Below are positions 1 to 10,126 of a stretch of 64,000 nt of DNA, one piece after another (the stretch's first letter is position 1; each line of letters opens with the position of its first letter). Source of the DNA: Leishmania mexicana MHOM/GT/2001/U1103 (lineage: Eukaryota > Euglenozoa > Kinetoplastea > Trypanosomatida > Trypanosomatidae); NCBI RefSeq assembly GCF_000234665.1, contig NC_018332.1, positions 801,755 through 865,754 of the forward strand. The letters are read 5' to 3'. The position numbers and the translations under genes were made by a program. The notes below the pieces were generated by a model. That model was given only the letters and a program-made list of their open reading frames with translations. It was not told the DNA's origin and made no database searches.

Positions 1-513
1 CAGTAGCTCCGGGTCTCGAGCAGCTAAGTCGTCGTAAACGTGCTGCGCGGTCGTAGGGCTTACATGCCCAAAGGTGTTCGCGCTTGGGGCAGCAACAGGA
101 ACATCAACCATCTCTAGCAGTTTCAGCGTTATTGGATTGTTGGGGATGCGAGCCCCCACGTACCCAGAGCCGCCTGTAACGCAACCCGGAAGGGACGGGC
201 TTGCTTTGCAGACGATCGTCAACGGTCCTGGCCACAGAGCCGCCCCGATTGTGCACGCCAGCTCCACCGCCCCCTCATCCCACTTCAGATCCCACAACTT
301 ACGCACGCCGTCCAAGGAGTACACATGACAAATGAGTGGGTCGATAGCTGGTCGCCCCTTCACGGCGTAAATGCGCTTGCCAGCACTTTCAATCAGCGCA
401 TTGCCGCCTAAACCGTAGACAGTCTCGGTTGGGATGGCGACCAGCTTGCCTTCCAATAGGGCATCAGCAGCTCGCCGCAGGTCCTCCGGCGTGGTTCCAA
501 TAATCTGAGCCAT
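1..513 (-). CDS. YRDC: Threonylcarbamoyl-AMP synthase (YRDC/Sua5 family), 3'-truncated by window edge
   Basis: The leftward frame starts with ATG at 513 and stays open to base 1, giving the first 171 residues; the C-terminus lies outside the window. The N-terminal part reads as a YrdC domain: PTETVYGLG at about residues 30-38, a KGRP...PL segment around 52-59, WPGPLT near 91-96 and APSAN near 139-143. These are the nucleotide- and threonine-binding motifs of the family. Members make L-threonylcarbamoyl-AMP from threonine, bicarbonate and ATP, the first step of the universal t6A37 modification of ANN-decoding tRNAs. Whether it is the short YrdC form or the longer Sua5 form with an extra C-terminal domain cannot be seen. 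It is the last visible gene of the leftward cluster. Confidence 0.9.
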   Translation of the reverse strand, partial: MAQIIGTTPEDLRRAADALLEGKLVAIPTETVYGLGGNALIESAGKRIYAVKGRPAIDPLICHVYSLDGVRKLWDLKWDEGAVELACTIGAALWPGPLTIVCKASPSLPGCVTGGSGYVGARIPNNPITLKLLEMVDVPVAAPSANTFGHVSPTTAQHVYDDLAARDPELL

Positions 514-2293
514 GGGTTGTCTTTTGTCGATGAGAGAGAATCCCAGACAAGCCTTAAGCTTCGTGTGGCCTGTGCAAACTTGTGCCGGGATGGACGGCTA
601 ATGCGGCTGAAGCGCTTTCGGCTATGCGTTTTTCACCCACTAGCCCTCTCGCGGAACAACATAAAGGTAGAACGGAGAGAGCCGCACACGGGATGCAATG
701 CGGCGAGGCACACGTGAGAGAAGAGGAAGAGGAGCTGGCGATGACGATGAGCGGATCCGGCTCGTCAGAACCAACTTGTGCAGGAGCCCGAACTCTCTCC
801 AAGCAAAAGCGAGTCACCGCGACGCGGTGGAAACGAGTAGGTGAAACCATGAGACGAAAGAATGCTCGATGTCCAACTCGCACGTGCCTCTCCGCTCGAC
901 TAAAAGCGAAAGCTCTCAGAAAAAGAGGAACGGATTCGATAAACTGCGCTAAGAGTGCGTAGCTACCACCCTTTCGGAGATGGGGCGAGGCATCAGTGCT
1001 CCCCATGCGCGTATATTTCATCGGCAGTTCGCTTGCCTATTTTTTGTTCGGATGTTACATATTTAACAGGTTAAGCAGATCTGCTGCCTGTGAAGAAAAG
1101 GGGAAGAAAAGCTGCTCATCGACTCAAGAAAAACACAGCATACCGGGGCTGCCTTGAATTTCAGAGTAAACAGTGTCGCCGATTCGCGGTGGAGGAGTGC
1201 ACGTATCCTTTTGCTTGTCACACTTCCCCTGCTACGTCCAAAGAAGGAACCAGGCGCGGTTCCAACACCCCTCATAGAGGAAGCCGCGAAAAACACTTCT
1301 GAGCGCGAATGCTTGCTGCGCAGGGTGCATGGCTTGACTACAACAACATTTGCTCGCCCCATACAGACCGCTTTGTTCCTCCGTTGAAGCAAGCACACCC
1401 CATCATGCTATCTACGAACCACACACTCCACTCAAGGTACATGGAGCCTGAGACACGAGAACCGGAGACTGATTTTTTTTTGTCGTCTCTATCCCCACAC
1501 ACATGACCTCAACGCATCTCCGCCCGCCCGGTCACAGGCCCCGTCGCGCGGCGCGAGGCAGCCGTGGGCACACGAGGCGCAGCAATGCCCGGACCCGGTC
1601 ATCGATGCATGGCTTCTGCCTCGAGCCTTGCCCACCCCCGCCCCGCAGGTCGCCCCACAGCCGCGCGCATTATCCCGGCCATCGCCCAGGGCATCCCTCT
1701 CGGGGTGCCCCAGCCTTACCCCGCCAGTGGGCAGCGAGGGCCGGGTGGGGCGCGTTCGAGTCATGCCGACACTCTGCCCATCCAGTGGGTCGTGCAAGCG
1801 CGTGCGCGGTGGCAGGCCCCTCCGACGCCACGCCGTCCAGGACAGGACCGCGGACATCGGCAGCGATGCGTCGCTCTGACCTCCCTACGTCATGCGCGCC
1901 TGACCCTGTCGCCACCAGAGGTGGCTGTGCAGTGGGAGGAATAGGGGCTGCTTGGCTTCCCCACAGAGAGAGTGGATACTGGATCCTGATACCACGCTGA
2001 GGTGTCACCCATGTTATCAGGGAGACAGAGGGAAGGAAAGAAGCAAAGGAAAAAGGGTCATATGACAAACAGGGAGGAAGAAGAAACTCCTCAGGAGACC
2101 AACAGTAAAAAAAAAATCGAAGCACCGCGGTGTTCTAGAGGACAGAGAATGGGATGAAAAACCTTGATAGCGAAAGATCCACAGGTCATGTATTGGATGG
2201 TCCTGCAAGTACGAAAGGGTAGCGATTTGCGCAGAAGTGCTGCGTAAAACAAATCAAGTAAATTCACGCCGTCTTCTATCCACTTGAGTGTGC
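514..2293. other. Intergenic region between helicase and YRDC genes
   Basis: No convincing gene is present on either strand. In the leftward transcript this is the helicase 3' UTR plus the YRDC 5' flank. It contains repeat copy A (1499-2023). The short open frames inside that copy exist because the element is GC-rich and stop-poor; they resemble no known protein. Confidence 0.7.
1499..2023 (+). mobile_element. SIDER-like dispersed repeat, copy A
   Basis: This is a GC-rich noncoding element of about 525 bp, nearly identical to sequence at 9702, 14829, 19612 and 61684. It begins near CATGACCTCAACGCATC and ends near GAGGTGTCACCCATGTTATC; the bases beyond differ between copies. Length, noncoding nature, intergenic location and density (five per 64 kb) fit the Leishmania SIDER retroposons, but the family assignment is from context and not from an alignment. 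Relative to the leftward genes around it, copy A (orientation set as +) lies antisense. Confidence 0.8.
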
Positions 2294-3928
2294 TCACCAG
2301 TCCAACGTGGATGGAAGATCGTCATCGACCTTGCGCGAGTTGGGCCTGCGAGGCACGAATTCGCGTGAATTGCCTCGATCGCTGCGGCGGCGGTCAAACC
2401 CACTGTTGTTCTCTCTCCTGGAGAAACCTCCTCGATCAACCCCCCTGAAGCGCTGCCTCTGCTGCGGCATCCGATGCTGGTAGTTCTCGGCGAGCCGCAT
2501 CAACTCCTTTGGGACAGTGACACGACACCGAGTCAAGTAGTTGACAAGTTCTGTTGCGAGACCACCGTCCTCTTCGCCAAGGAATGTGTAAGCCGTGCCG
2601 GTGCGACCGGCGCGGCCGGTGCGACCGATGCGATGGCAGTAGCTGTCAATGGTTTTTGGAGCCTGAAAGTTCACCACGCACGTCACATCAGGAATGTCGA
2701 GACCTCGAGAAGCAACATCGGTCGCGACGAGAAGGCGAATGTGGTTACTCTTGAACATCCCCATGACCCTGTCCCGCTGCCGCTGCGACAGACCGCCGTG
2801 AATTGTCCCTACGTAGCGTGCATCAATTCCTAGTCGGTGGCTGAAAGCCCTGGCTGTGTTTTCCGTATCCGCCTGGCGCTCCACAAAGATGATGAGCTTG
2901 TCCTTGTCGTCGTCGATGGTCCCATCCTCGACCAACGACCCAAGCTTCTCAATGCGCTCTGTGAAGGTTCTGCAAAAGATAACCTCTTGCTTAATGTGCT
3001 CATTCACTTGCAGCCCCGCGCCGGCTGTACCGGCTCGAATCAAAACACGATCGTCGGATAGATATTTGCGCGCCATCTCTTGCACCGACTCCGGCCACGT
3101 CGCCGACCACATCATGGTCTGCGGATGTGAGGCCGAGTCGAGGTAGGCCATAATCTCATCCAAGTGAACCTGGAACCCCATGTCGAGAAGGCGATCTGCT
3201 TCGTCAAAGACCAGAAACGACAGATTACGGATGGACACGTCCCCGCCGTCGAGAAAGTCCTTGAGTCGTCCTGGGCAGGCAACGAGAGCGTCACAGCCGT
3301 TGCGAAGACGGCGGGCCTGTAGATCGCGCGAGGCACCACCGTAGGCCTCGCAGACGCGCACCTGCCCACATCCGAGGTTCTGAAACACCTTGGTGGTTTG
3401 CTGAACCAACTCCCTCGTGGGAGCTAGAACCAGAACAGACGGCGTCCCATCGGGGTTGGGCTTGAACCCCGCCAGGGCTGGAACCGCGAACGCCACCGTC
3501 TTCCCCGAGCCTGTCGGTGCAAGTCCGATAACATCGTGGCCGTCGGCCAGTAAGGGTATTGTAAACTTCTGAATGTCAGTCGTGGAAGGGTACTTGAGCG
3601 TCTTCAACCCCTCCGCCAGCCATCGCGGTGCATCGCGCAACTCTTCAAATGAGTTTAGCGGGGTGACGTCGACACGATCACCATTGCCGTCCGTGATAGA
3701 GACGTCGTGCTTTGTTGACACTGCAGAAGCATTTGTCTTCGGTGGGGCATGCGGGCCGCCGATATTCGAGCTCGTTGCGGGGGCCGATCCCTCGTAAGCA
3801 GCATTAATCATAGAGAAGCAGCGCACCCTGTTCATCAGGGGCAAAAGACTCGGGTGACTCCGAAAAGGCACCACCCCGCACTGTGCGGCACCCCACCTGC
3901 CAAACAACCCACTTGCAAAACGCCTCAT
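2294..3928 (-). CDS. DEAD-box ATP-dependent RNA helicase, probably mitochondrial
   Basis: A 544-residue protein with all helicase core motifs: Q-motif glutamine near 120, Walker A APTGSGKT at 137-144, PTREL at 170-174, DEAD at 242-245 and SAT at 275-277. Further on come VATDVASRGLDIP and HRIGRTGRAGR. The first ~45 residues are rich in Arg, Phe and Leu with almost no acidic residues, as in a mitochondrial presequence. The tail is Arg/Gly/Ser-rich, a common RNA-binding extension. The family unwinds short RNA duplexes or remodels RNA-protein complexes using ATP. Size and predicted location recall the trypanosomatid mitochondrial helicase mHel61/REH1 linked to kinetoplast RNA editing, but orthology is not established here. 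The start is the first ATG; a GTG two codons upstream is unlikely to be used. Confidence 0.93.
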   Translation of the reverse strand: MRRFASGLFGRWGAAQCGVVPFRSHPSLLPLMNRVRCFSMINAAYEGSAPATSSNIGGPHAPPKTNASAVSTKHDVSITDGNGDRVDVTPLNSFEELRDAPRWLAEGLKTLKYPSTTDIQKFTIPLLADGHDVIGLAPTGSGKTVAFAVPALAGFKPNPDGTPSVLVLAPTRELVQQTTKVFQNLGCGQVRVCEAYGGASRDLQARRLRNGCDALVACPGRLKDFLDGGDVSIRNLSFLVFDEADRLLDMGFQVHLDEIMAYLDSASHPQTMMWSATWPESVQEMARKYLSDDRVLIRAGTAGAGLQVNEHIKQEVIFCRTFTERIEKLGSLVEDGTIDDDKDKLIIFVERQADTENTARAFSHRLGIDARYVGTIHGGLSQRQRDRVMGMFKSNHIRLLVATDVASRGLDIPDVTCVVNFQAPKTIDSYCHRIGRTGRAGRTGTAYTFLGEEDGGLATELVNYLTRCRVTVPKELMRLAENYQHRMPQQRQRFRGVDRGGFSRRENNSGFDRRRSDRGNSREFVPRRPNSRKVDDDLPSTLDW

Positions 3929-4404
3929 CTGCACGACTGACTCTTAACAGAACCGGAAATCACCGTTACGGGGAGTGCGGCAGTACGAAACAGCGATTCG
4001 AGGCGAAAATGGAAGCATTCTAACATCGGAGGCACACAGTGTGGAGAGAAGATTTTGAGGAAAGAAAATAGCATGGGCGCTAAATCAAAAAGCACGTCGC
4101 ATTGTTGTTAGAAAGCCCGCGGGACGCTACAACATTGCCGCAGGTAGAGCTACCTCACCCTAAAGACCGGCAGGGTCGGCTAGGAGAGCGCAACGCTAAT
4201 CCTCCCTGACGTCGCTCAGGGCAAGATCGCTCTCTGGAGCGATGTGTGCCGATCTCATCAAGCTACATGTTGCGTTTTTGTGCTGTCTTTTGAGAAATGA
4301 ATACAAAGCCATGGTACGCAGTCTATGAGCCAGTCAGTAAAAAGATATGCAGAGATCCACGAAGAAACAAAACACAACGCGATACAGGCGATTCAAAAAA
4401 TCAG
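3929..4404. other. Intergenic region between CEP76-like and helicase genes
   Basis: Holds the 5' flank of the helicase and the 3' flank of the CEP76-like gene. A small perfect stem (ATCGCTC...GAGCGAT, about 4226-4243) is visible. No gene was recognised. Confidence 0.6.
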
Positions 4405-6288
4405 CTATGAAATGCTGGCTGCACTGTAGTTTACCGCAATCATCACCCAAACAGAGAAGACACGTTCTGGAAAGCAGAATACCTTGGCACGCACTCCAAA
4501 TTTGGCGCTGTCCACCACCGTATCCAAAATCTCCCTCCCCACCGAAGCAGCGCGCACAACGTCCATAACGCTGCCGGCGTCGAGGTACGAAACGTTCAGC
4601 GGGATAGCCTTGAAGGTTTTTCCCACCCCTAGGGTGCCCTTCACAGATTCTTGAAAGAGGGCAAAACTCTGGGCGCCCCCCTCACTCTGCTGGCGTTCGT
4701 ACAGTAGCAGCGCCTGCGACAGCACGTACGAAACCGTGTTGTCGTACGTCGTCACCACACCGAAGGAGTCGCGGTACGTCGAAATTGCCGCCCGCAGCTG
4801 AATCTCCAGTGAACGCTCGATCGACGACGCAGCGACAGTTTCAAACAAGAGTGGTGCAGGAGGGTACCTTGGCACCATTCTCAGTTTCAGCACGTTCAGT
4901 GGCTTCCAGAGTTCTTCATTGTAGCACTCAAATGATGTAGTAGCGACGTTGTTCGAGGCCTGGCAATTGGCAAAAAAAGACTTGTTGTTGAACATGCAGT
5001 CAACGGTAGCAAATCTATCTTGCTCACTCGGCGAAGACCGCTCACCTGACGTGGGGTTCCACACCGTGACCTTGGCAGAGCCACGTGCATCGGTAGACCT
5101 GGAGACAACGAAAACCCCGACTTCACCGTTGGGGCAAGACCCAAGAGCGCAGTAAGCATCGATGCCAAACCCCAGTAAGAGAGAGCAAAGAAGGGCAGCG
5201 TGGTTGCAGTGGTAACCTTGCCTCTGCGAGAGAAAAATGAAAGGCGATAGCCAGCTACTTTCTTCGACGCTCAACGCGCCTATGGAACCGGTGCCCTCGG
5301 TGGTGACGCGCAGCAGAGAGACAAAACGCGCGGCATCCTGCGGTGAGTCGAGGCCGAACTCTGCTTGTATTGGCGAAACGAAGTGGGTCAGCGGCACCAT
5401 CCTTCCGGTGGACGTGGATGCGAATATTCGTACCTTGCGATCTTTGTGTGTGGGGCGTAAACCCTGATACTCCGACCACCACCGCCGAGAGTACACGAGG
5501 AACTCGCGGTCAGCGTTGGTGACGGCAATACGCTGCTGCTCGACACGCGACACAATATCTTCCTCCTTGTATCGAATGCGCTTTTTCGACACCAACTCGA
5601 GCTGTAGATCTACAATACCTGCTGGCACCCCGGCGTTTCTGCCACAGAGTTCCACCGTGAGGCCTAGGTAACCGCTTTTTAAGACCTTTCTCCATTCTAT
5701 GATGTTCTCGCCCAGTAGCTCAGCAACGTTAAGCTGTGAATCTTCCCGCAAGACGGCAATGTGAAAAGGGGTTGAGACTTCAATAAGATCCGCCTCGCCA
5801 AACCCAAACCCAGTGGCGTCCACTTCAAAGAGAAACTCTTCAGCAAACTTTGGTTCGGCAGAGCACGCCTTCACTGCAGAGCGGAATCGCTGGTTACCAA
5901 AATGAGCAGCAAAGACGACAGAACGCTTGTTCATAGTCGAGGGGGCTAGGTCAAGGTTGTCTACAAAAGCACGTCCGCCATTCACTCGAACAAGAAGGTA
6001 GTGCCGGCCGTCACTCGGTACGGTAATGGAAGGTACCGCGCCTACAGTAGGACGAGACTGAATTTGGCTAACAAGCTCCCGTAATATTCCCTTTTCTTTC
6101 ACAATTCGCATGATGGCGCTTGGGTTTTCCCTGGAGATGGGCTCATCGCCGTGCTCTGAGACATACGTATCAACAATGTCGCGTATGGAGTCGTAAACAC
6201 CAGTCTCCTGTAGGAATGAGTGAATTGCGGACTTCATCGATTTCAAATGCTCAGGTGACACCTGGCTAGACCCGTGTAGTGAGTCCAT
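4405..6288 (-). CDS. CEP76: CEP76-like centriolar protein (C2 plus transglutaminase-like domains)
   Basis: 627 residues, close to the ~660 of animal CEP76. The N-terminus (about 10-75) has the LisH-like helical layout of CEP76, including VYDSIRDIVD and KEKGILRELV. A C2-like beta segment follows (about 95-235), then a transglutaminase-like region (about 285-430). There the family hallmark is recognisable as HAALLCSLLLGFGIDAY followed by a VTVWNPTSG strand. The usual catalytic context is degenerate (GYHCNHA, and VGVFVV where a histidine strand is expected), matching the idea that CEP76 is a non-enzymatic scaffold. Animal CEP76 acts at centrioles and restrains re-duplication; the natural place here is the basal body, which is inference. 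It is the central gene of the leftward cluster. Confidence 0.85.
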   Translation of the reverse strand: MDSLHGSSQVSPEHLKSMKSAIHSFLQETGVYDSIRDIVDTYVSEHGDEPISRENPSAIMRIVKEKGILRELVSQIQSRPTVGAVPSITVPSDGRHYLLVRVNGGRAFVDNLDLAPSTMNKRSVVFAAHFGNQRFRSAVKACSAEPKFAEEFLFEVDATGFGFGEADLIEVSTPFHIAVLREDSQLNVAELLGENIIEWRKVLKSGYLGLTVELCGRNAGVPAGIVDLQLELVSKKRIRYKEEDIVSRVEQQRIAVTNADREFLVYSRRWWSEYQGLRPTHKDRKVRIFASTSTGRMVPLTHFVSPIQAEFGLDSPQDAARFVSLLRVTTEGTGSIGALSVEESSWLSPFIFLSQRQGYHCNHAALLCSLLLGFGIDAYCALGSCPNGEVGVFVVSRSTDARGSAKVTVWNPTSGERSSPSEQDRFATVDCMFNNKSFFANCQASNNVATTSFECYNEELWKPLNVLKLRMVPRYPPAPLLFETVAASSIERSLEIQLRAAISTYRDSFGVVTTYDNTVSYVLSQALLLYERQQSEGGAQSFALFQESVKGTLGVGKTFKAIPLNVSYLDAGSVMDVVRAASVGREILDTVVDSAKFGVRAKVFCFPERVFSVWVMIAVNYSAASIS

Positions 6289-6552
6289 TGTCGGGCTGTC
6301 CTCTGGCCTCGCTCTATACGATCCAGGTCATTGGCAAAAACAGCATGGCTCGAGACACATATAATAGAAGCGATGAAAGTATAGGTAGATGTCAAAGCGA
6401 GCGGGGTTTTCTTACAATGATCAGCGAAAAGGAACGACTTTACAACGCATGCGAAACACTGTCCCCAAGTCTTTACTCTTACGCTGATTGAGACAAAGCG
6501 CAGCTCATGAGCCAAACCGGCACCGGTAGTGGTTTTTGTTTCTTTTTCATCT

Positions 6553-6981
6553 TCAATCATCATCATACTGCGCACGTGCGATAAACAAACCATAGTTCAT
6601 AAGCATTAGAAGCAACGAGTGTACCAACAGTGCCGCCCCTGGCCATGCAACTCCTTTGTTTCCGTAGGGATCAACCGTCTTCCATATGGAAAGACAGATG
6701 GACGTGAAGAGAAGAAGTGCTCCCAGAAAGAACATGCTTTTAGCCTTTTTGATACTGTTGTCGTCGTCGTCCATGTCACCGTCTGTCCCCAAGATATACA
6801 CGGGCTTCACAAGCGACAAAACGAAGGTACCAAGCAGCGCAACCAGTGTGGGCAGCCACATGAGAAAGTTGTAGGGGAGTTTGGCCTTGCTTGCCATCAC
6901 AGCTCCATCCATAAAGACAAGCAAGGCGCACCCGAATACGGCCCCAGACGCGACGATGACTGTAGAGCGGCGGCGGGTCAT
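6553..6981 (-). CDS. TMEM50/UPF0220 family four-helix membrane protein
   Basis: 142 residues from the ATG at 6981; an upstream in-frame extension to 7098 lacks support. Four hydrophobic segments are visible: roughly 8-27, 37-57, 80-98 and 112-132. A short acidic loop (GDMDDDD) lies between the second and third. Length, topology and the WPGAALLVHSLLLMLMNYGLF end match UPF0220/TMEM50 proteins. Members are small ER/Golgi membrane proteins with no settled biochemical role; the yeast relative VPS68 works with the vacuolar sorting machinery. It ends in a short acidic tail (YDDD). Confidence 0.8.
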   Translation of the reverse strand: MTRRRSTVIVASGAVFGCALLVFMDGAVMASKAKLPYNFLMWLPTLVALLGTFVLSLVKPVYILGTDGDMDDDDNSIKKAKSMFFLGALLLFTSICLSIWKTVDPYGNKGVAWPGAALLVHSLLLMLMNYGLFIARAQYDDD

Positions 6982-7268
6982 TTTAATTGCGTCGTATGTA
7001 AAGCTGAGAGCAAAGTGAAAAAGGAAGGAGGTAGGTAAAGCGTTTATTTCAAGTACTTCGAGAGCATTTGGGCCATCCGAGAGGCATGAAAAACTCAAAA
7101 CCGCAACCTCCTTTAAGAGCGGCGTAGGTATCTGTCACCCTGGGGGCAGCTCTTTTCGTGTTTGCTGCAAACAGCTGCTTCGCAATGCGTTTTCGCCCTC
7201 ACCGTAAATATTGTGGGATTGAAGTGGTATTTAAGGTGCAAACGCTGTCAAGTTGGAAAAGAGAGAAA

Positions 7269-8318
7269 CTAGCTGACTAGCACGTTCAACCGGGCTACTT
7301 TCTTGTTCGCGTTTATTACCTGGCGGAGTTTGATGGGATCGTCAGACATCAAACCGTTTAGGGGCCACTGAATTCCTTGCAAAATGTCAACTCCGTCGTT
7401 GAGGTTCCACCCAATCACAGCGACCCCTCGGCTCTGGAGGTACCTCCACAGTAATGGTGAAGAGAAAAGAAATGCAGCCACGGCTGCGACGATTCTTCCA
7501 TATTTCCTTTCGGCATCCTTCTTCATGGTGCTTGTAAAAACCGGAATCGAGAAAACATCATAGTTTACGGGGAAGTACGGCAGTAGCCCCGTGTAAAAAA
7601 GGAGGTACGTCCGGAAAAAATCGTGAGGTCCTCCAAAAATCCGGTACCGTTTCCGAATTTCAGGATCTCTCTCCGCAAAGTACTCGTTGATGAACTGTCG
7701 GTTCTTCGGCCGGCTGCTTCCCACGATGGTGATACCTTCGCGTCCGTGCGCGGCAAGCAGGTTTAAGACTACAGCGACAAAATCTTTGCTTTCATCCTTG
7801 ATGTCAATGTGCAGCGGCATAGAAGGGAACATCTTGAACACTTCACTTAAGAGGCAAATTCTGGTGGTATCATCAACGGGGACGCTGTCAGGCCCCTCGT
7901 ACTGCTTGATGCCGCGAGTGGCAAACTCCAACTCAATAGTTCTCTTACATTGAGGAAGTGTTTTGGAAGGGTTCTTGCCGACCACCAAATCTGAAATCGC
8001 CACCCCCGCGTACTCTGGGCCGCATGTGCGCTCAAGTGTGCGGTCATGGCACACGACGATTTGCCCATCCTTCGATTCCACGACATCCAGCTCGATCATG
8101 TCACAAAGCCCAACCTCGGCAGCCTGCATAAATGCGTACATTGTGTTTTCCGGACCCAAGAGGGAACCACCGCGGTGAGCAATCTTGGTTATAGGGTAGG
8201 GAAAGTTTCTTTTCAAGAGTAATTTCCGCCTCTTGCTACGTATTGCCATCTGGAGGAGGCAAATAGAGGCAGCGATATAGGCTCCAGCTGACAGGACAAC
8301 GGTTGAAAGCAAGCGCAT
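7269..8318 (-). CDS. Glycerophosphodiester phosphodiesterase, membrane-anchored
   Basis: 349 residues. A hydrophobic anchor (about 5-25) is followed by a basic stretch, then the GDPD domain. HRGG at 48-51, PENT at 56-59, ELD at 76-78 and the catalytic HD pair at 91-92 are all present, so the metal and acid/base residues are intact. A later HIDIKDES strand and the IGWNLND strand near the C-terminus complete the barrel. The family hydrolyses glycerophosphodiesters or lysophospholipids to an alcohol and glycerol-3-phosphate or lysophosphatidic acid. The N-terminal anchor plus this layout resembles animal GDE4/GDE7 (lysophospholipase D-like), but the substrate cannot be read from sequence. As the first gene of the leftward cluster, it borders the strand-switch region. 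Confidence 0.92.
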   Translation of the reverse strand: MRLLSTVVLSAGAYIAASICLLQMAIRSKRRKLLLKRNFPYPITKIAHRGGSLLGPENTMYAFMQAAEVGLCDMIELDVVESKDGQIVVCHDRTLERTCGPEYAGVAISDLVVGKNPSKTLPQCKRTIELEFATRGIKQYEGPDSVPVDDTTRICLLSEVFKMFPSMPLHIDIKDESKDFVAVVLNLLAAHGREGITIVGSSRPKNRQFINEYFAERDPEIRKRYRIFGGPHDFFRTYLLFYTGLLPYFPVNYDVFSIPVFTSTMKKDAERKYGRIVAAVAAFLFSSPLLWRYLQSRGVAVIGWNLNDGVDILQGIQWPLNGLMSDDPIKLRQVINANKKVARLNVLVS

Positions 8319-8849
8319 CGGAGCCTCCCAGAGTGTCAGCTACTTCCCAGAGACACACCAGCAAGCAGACATGTGAAACAACGAAAGGGATGAGCAGTGA
8401 GTAGGAAGTCACTATGCAGTGCGCCACTGAGATGAAAGGTCCGGAAACAACAGAACAAAAAGACACTGCCAACAATCAAGGCTTGACGGAGAATCCCAAA
8501 AGCAGCCACTGTCCGTTCGCAAGGGCAGCTTCCACGCCGCCTTGCCGCACTTGACGCTCCTTACATCAGCGACCACAGGACGATTACTTGCACCTTGTTT
8601 TTTTGGAATTACCAAAAACTAAACGTTTCTCATAGATCACGATTGAAGCCTTGATAGGTGTGAGCAAAACACACCTCCATCCCCATCCAAATTGTGTGCC
8701 AGGAGATACCGGTGGCGCACTGACGCGCTGCACCAACCCAAGGCCCGCACATGAAAAGTGAGCGAGAAAAAGGCAGGAAACAGAAAAGGTGCAGCAGTCT
8801 AACAGGTCTTCAGCCTCCTCCTCCAACCTAATTCAACGGGGGTAAACCA

Positions 8850-9701
8850 CCGAGAAAGACGAAGAGCTCATCACTTCACGCCCTGACACACAGAAAACCC
8901 TTCACAAACTGGAAAGTCACTCCAAGTCGACTTTGCCAGTCGCTCAGCGTTCCCAAGCAGGGAACGCAGAAAAAAAAGCATTGGAAACCCCCATGCAAAC
9001 ATTAAAGAGCAAGCAACTCATCGCTGATATCATAACCCCCCCCCGAAGCTCTCCCACGACCCCCCGCGCCAACCTTGAGTTAAGCCTCCGCGAAAAGGGG
9101 CCGCCTGGTACAAGAAAAAAAAATCCATAAAAACACCCCTTTTCCAACACCCCACCTCGCGTGCGGTTCTGACAACATCAAATGATCACCTCCAATCATT
9201 ACTCTTGAGTTCAGCCAGCAACGTAAAAGAACTCCCCAACATTGTTTGTCACAGAATTCCCCATCCGTGAATAAAATTTCCCATCACGAGACACCGCCCC
9301 ACCCCGCATCCCGAGGCAAACAAACCACATAGCTTGGACACAGCAAATGGCACACCAATCCGTATTATCCCAAAGCCCGAAAAACAACTATTAGAGAAGA
9401 AAACTGCATCGACTCGTCATGGCCCTTTCACGCCTCCAACACCACCTTCCATTCCACACCCTCCGCGGCGCTCACCTTTGGTCCCCTTTGCTTTCCCTAA
9501 CCCGTCCCAAAAAAAAACCCTTTGACAAACCAACCCCAGAAAAGGCGCACACACCTGAGCCACCACACTTTTTTCAAAACGCCCAGAGACGCCACCACAA
9601 ACCAACCTCTACAACACAACACTCACAACACAAATTCGCTTTCCAGCGCAGAGAAACCCCACGCCACCACGAAAAAACGCTTTCCGTACAAAAAACCTAA
9701 A
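8850..9701. other. C/A-rich, homopolymer-laden left arm of strand-switch region
   Basis: Over this stretch the plus strand becomes progressively rich in C and A and poor in G and T, with runs such as eight C at about 9040. It has no codon structure and no similarity to its neighbours. The mirror-image bias on the far side of the repeat copy makes an assembly-quality problem a serious possibility. Confidence 0.6.
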
Positions 9702-10097
9702 CGCTTCCCCACCCGCCCGGTCACAGGCCCCGTCGCGCGGCGCGAGGCAGCCGTGGGCACACGAGGCGCAGCAATGCCCAGACCCGGTCATCGGTGCATG
9801 GCTTCTGCCTCGAGCCTTGCCCACCCCCGCCCCGCAGGTCGCCCCACAGCCGCGCGCATTATCCCGGCCATCGCCCAGGGCATCCCTCTCGGGGTGCCCC
9901 AGCCTTACCCCGCCAGTGGGCAGCGAGGGCCGGGTGGGGCGCGTTCGAGTCATGCCGACACTCTGCCCATCCAGTGGGTCGTGCAAGCGCGTGCGCGGTG
10001 GCAGGCCGCCCCGACGCCACGCCGTCCAGGACAGGACCGCGGACATCGGCAGCGATGCGTCGCTCTGACCTCCCTACGTCATGCGCGCCTGACCCTG
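9702..10097 (+). mobile_element. SIDER-like dispersed repeat, copy B (3'-truncated)
   Basis: Near-identical to copies A and D from ACCCGCCCGGTCACAGG through GCGCGCCTGACCCTG, then stops abruptly at about 10097. The last ~120 bp found in the other copies are missing. It is the only copy inside the strand-switch region and the only clearly truncated one. Confidence 0.8.
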
Positions 10098-10126
10098 CCA
10101 TGGCCACGGGCGATAACGCCCTGGCA
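10097..10126. other. Imperfect hairpin at the break of repeat copy B
   Basis: Outer arms TGCCA/TGGCA enclose an inner stem GGGCG-ATAA-CGCCC. It starts exactly where copy B loses similarity to the other copies. It may be a chance fold, a rearrangement scar or an assembly junction. Confidence 0.4.

Noticed and set aside
1503..2000. Open frames of 120-165 codons on both strands inside the repeat copies
   Set aside because: All copies carry them in several frames at once because the element is GC-rich; the frames differ in length by single-base changes and match no known protein.
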